A DNA stretch of 51,504 nucleotides from assembly GCA_021464525.1 (NCBI GenBank), contig JADRCO010000123.1, positions 1 through 51,504 of the forward strand. The letters run 5' to 3'. Origin of the DNA: Rhizophagus sp. LPA8_4_AMF (taxonomy: Eukaryota; Glomeromycota; Glomeromycetes; Glomerales; Glomeraceae). Below the pieces are notes generated by a model. The model saw only the letters and a program-made list of their open reading frames with translations. It did no database searches and was not told the origin of the DNA. The position numbers were made by a program, and so were the translations under genes. Of this stretch, positions 48,600-51,504 are shown one piece after another. Every line of letters begins with the position of its first letter. Position 1 is the stretch's first letter.

Positions 48600-49890
48600 G
48601 GTCAAGGTATTTTTTTTTTTTTTTTTTTTAGAATAATCTAATAACGACTTGCCATTATATATTTAATTTCCCGGAGTTCGCCATATTGACACATGACCGC
48701 TTGAATTTCTTATTAAAGAATGAAGTTAAAAGAATTTATTTATATAAATTAATTTTGTCAATAAATTATATAAAATTGCAAAACACATTCAACGGCATCT
48801 CCTTTAGGAACTTAAAGTCAATTTCTAAATTTAGCGAACCTCCTTTTTCTTTGACGTCATTTGTACAAGTTAACTGCGGAACATTTGATTGGAGTATAAT
48901 CTTTTTGTTTCCTATATTGATCTTATTGAACAAAGAAATATGATAGTACATAACAGATTTTTCCTATATGTTGAATTTTGCTTATTTATATTTTCTCACT
49001 ACAAAAATGAATCTGACAGGTTACTAAAGTAACGTTACATGTTATTGTGTTTCACATTGCTTCCTTGTTCTGAATGCCAAGTTGCCGAGATATAATAGTA
49101 AACCCGTGGCACATATATTTTAAGGGACCTTTCTTATTACACAAAGCAAATAAAGTGTTTCTTTAGTATATCGTTCACATATTGAAGATCTATAAAAAAA
49201 TTAATGTGAAATTAAAACAATACGATCGGTAAAAAATGTTTTGAGTGTTTTACCGCAAAACAATACTGCTCAACTTACTTTTGTTCTGTAACGTAGTAAA
49301 CAATACGGTTATTATTTCACTCCTAAAATTTCTAAATTTCGTGTATAATAACAAATAAAAACTTTCAAAACAATCTTATGAAAAATCTATTAAGCATTCA
49401 ATGACATTCATTGTATTACTATATATAATCCTCTTTCAATTTTTCATTAATAAAATAATATTTCTAAAAAGAAAAAACTTTTTCTATTTGTTTTTGTTTT
49501 TGTTTTAAGTTCTGTTAAACGAGATTTTTTAATTGGCTATTGAATAATAGCGATTTATTGATTCTTTTGGTTATACTATCCATACTTAGTAATTGAAACA
49601 CATAAAAAGGTAACAAAGACCAATTCCGTGTAGCGACTGTAGCGCATATGAAACCAAAATATCCTTCCTTTTTGGATGATTCCAGGGTAGGTAATTAGTG
49701 TCGATCTCAATACTATTTTCCGGGGTTCAATGGTTGATTATACGCAGATTTGCGCAGATGTTTAATTATCGATTCACTAGATCATTAGTCATAATACATA
49801 ATTTTACTCATGATTAACATATGAAAAAATGACTTTACTAAACCACACTACGCCATAGTGTGCGGTTTGTCAAAAACTATGGTCTAAACT
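48600..49890. other. Upstream region of the lipase gene, no other gene
   Basis: AT-rich intergenic sequence. The overlapping short frames at 48686-48951 on both strands have no coding support. Confidence 0.5.
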
Positions 49891-49891
49891 A

Positions 49892-50066
49892 CCCTGTAAA
49901 AAAAGTCAATCCGTCTTTTATATTTCATCATTTTTCCGTAAGGCTCATATTTCTGGAATTAATAATCTTATATCACGGAATTTATCGAATTACTTACATT
50001 TTCCGTGCGGAAAAGCTCATTTTTACGGAAATTTTACAGAAATAGCGGATAAAATTTTTTATAAGG
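49892..50066 (+). mobile_element. Short MITE-like repeat
   Basis: Member of the ccctgtaaaaa family (ccctgtaaaaaaagtcaatc, then ttttccgtaaggctcatatt, ending tttttataagg). It is a close sister of the copy at 50542, which lacks part of the middle. Confidence 0.7.
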
Positions 50067-50541
50067 CTAAACAAGTTACACTAATTAAAATTGCTCAGCA
50101 CCCGCCTCGAAAATGGTTGGTTAGAAAAAGGATTTAATTAATATTATATTTTTTATATATCGCAAATATTGCAAAATAAAAAAAAAAGAAAAAAATCGAA
50201 AAATTTATAAGTATATATGTGAGGTATATGCTGCAGAATTAAATACTGTAAAGTGGAATATAATTATTATAGTAATAGATTCAGGCATTCAGCTTGGTTA
50301 ATCTACTAATAATATTGAATAAAAAGTTAAAGTAACAAATAAAAAACACAAATCATGTAACTATTGCATTGAGCGCCAAGGCGTGTTTTATAATTTTTGT
50401 GAAAAATACATTTATAATTCATTTTTTATGTAAAAAATTCAGTAAACTTATTTAAACTACTAGATTCAATTTATCCTATGCAAATAAAATGATAAAGCAA
50501 GTATATATTTTTATTGAAGGTTATTATAGGTAATACAGCTA

Positions 50542-50645
50542 TCCTGTAAAAAAAGTCAACTCGTTTTTTTACATTCCATCTTTTTTCCGTAAAAGGCTCA
50601 TATTTACGGAGTTTTTACAGAAATTATTGATAAATTTTTTAAAGC
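50542..50645 (+). mobile_element. Short MITE-like repeat, internally deleted
   Basis: Starts tcctgtaaaaaaagtcaact and shares ttttttccgtaaaaggctca and tacggagtttttacagaaat with the copy at 49892. At about 104 bp it is the shortest member. Confidence 0.65.
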
Positions 50646-51504
50646 ACAACGACTCATCACGGCGCCACATAGTTGCTCGAATTTTATTATGTTACAAGCA
50701 AATAAGTAAAACAATATTACCTTTATGCTCTGCAATATCAACTAATATTGTTAATTTTACTCAAATATTATGTTGTTAAGGAGGGCTATGGTTGATTGAA
50801 GTACTTGGTTGGAATAACTTGGAATAACTTGGTATTCAGGATTTTTTTTTTATAGTATTGTTTGAAAAAAAATTTAATGTTGAGAATTAAAATTAAAAGA
50901 GTTCAGTTTCTAATGCTAAACATTATTTTTAATCATTTTTAAAACTTTGATTTTGACCGCGTTGTAGTAACTTTTAGCCAAAACTACAAGCGCCTTTAAA
51001 GTACATTTTGAAAAAAATTTGTTTGATTTTTGTGTGAAATTAATTGTGAATTACTAGAATTATCTGTCGATTTATCTAATTACTAAAATAAAGATTTTTA
51101 TTTATATATTAATTATATAGCCTTATTCCTAAGGACGTGGACGGCCTAAAAAGTGTGGAGTGATTTTTCTTATATTATACGTAAATTTATTTGTTTTTTA
51201 AAAGGAACGAGTATATATATTTTTTAATATAAATAGTATACATATGGGCTAATTTCGCTCATCTTCGATTCCGTCACATGTGATGATCCCGAAATGATAT
51301 ATGATTAGATGATGTTGTACATCAATTTTTTCGCGTTGTAGGGTCTGGACCTACATAGTGCGCAGTACTAGTTAGAAGGATCGGCAGTATAATTAAATTA
51401 GGTGTTTACTTTTAGAAATGTATTTTATCAAATGATCACCTCCGAAATTGAGGCTAAACTATTAAGGAAGATATGACCTCCGTAATGAGGCTAAACTATT
51501 CTTG
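50646..51504. other. Right end, no gene seen
   Basis: AT-rich sequence. Near the end two units, cctccgaaattgaggctaaa and cctccgtaatgaggctaaac, stand about 40 bp apart (51440 and 51476). Each has a small cctc...gagg stem. No coding frame was found. Confidence 0.45.

Noticed and set aside
1-51504. tRNA, rRNA or CRISPR arrays
   Set aside because: I scanned for the tRNA GTTCGAATC-type B box, conserved rRNA words and regularly spaced repeats. The only B-box-like string (near 33415) lies inside the hAT MITE.

Overview
The window is AT-rich eukaryotic nuclear DNA. Several genes are broken by many short introns with GTAAGT/GTGAGT donors, and long poly-A/T runs and small non-autonomous transposons are frequent. 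Codon use, intron style, a short-intron copine, a single-exon F-box gene, a protein-kinase relic and a repeat-rich background together fit an arbuscular-mycorrhizal fungus (Glomeromycotina, Rhizophagus-like). That assignment is by pattern, not by a search.

Left part (about 0.5-25.4 kb). This is a birth-and-death cluster of one protein family that I do not recognise. Three copies are intact: A at 2642-3491, E at 19546-20630 and F at 23167-24069. Each has three exons with the same phases and encodes 230-231 residues. Five more copies are relics: B at 7150-8285 (disrupted by a MITE), C at 10957-11552 (inverted, truncated), D at 17540-18240 (fragmented), H at 21440-21665 (inverted scrap) and G at 24521-25434 (inverted, full span, decayed). 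Large direct and inverted duplications connect A, B and C. A TATA-like motif lies 324-354 bp upstream of four of the ATGs. At least four kinds of small inverted-repeat element have inserted into copies of this family.

The spacer at 11.6-17.4 kb holds a foldback repeat, a kinase-domain scrap, a Glu-rich coiled-coil gene remnant with tandem hairpins in its apparent intron, and a GC-rich patch at 17.14-17.33 kb that reads like the start of a bacterial exported protein.

Middle (25.7-31.0 kb). An orphan exon-like frame is followed by a complete 13-exon copine gene (567 aa, minus strand) and a three-exon gene for an unrecognised four-helix membrane protein (313 aa, minus strand).

31.0-43.2 kb is gene-poor. 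It contains a hAT MITE with a perfect 8-bp target duplication, tandem about 270-bp repeats containing hairpins, and old fossils of retroelement-type gag and integrase sequence.

Right part. It contains a single-exon F-box protein gene (43214-44479, plus), a three-exon membrane-anchored class 3 lipase gene (46761-48599, minus), and then an intergenic end with two more copies of a short dispersed repeat. Copine and lipase both act at membranes (Ca2+-dependent lipid binding, acyl-ester hydrolysis), but nothing in the sequence links them as a pathway.
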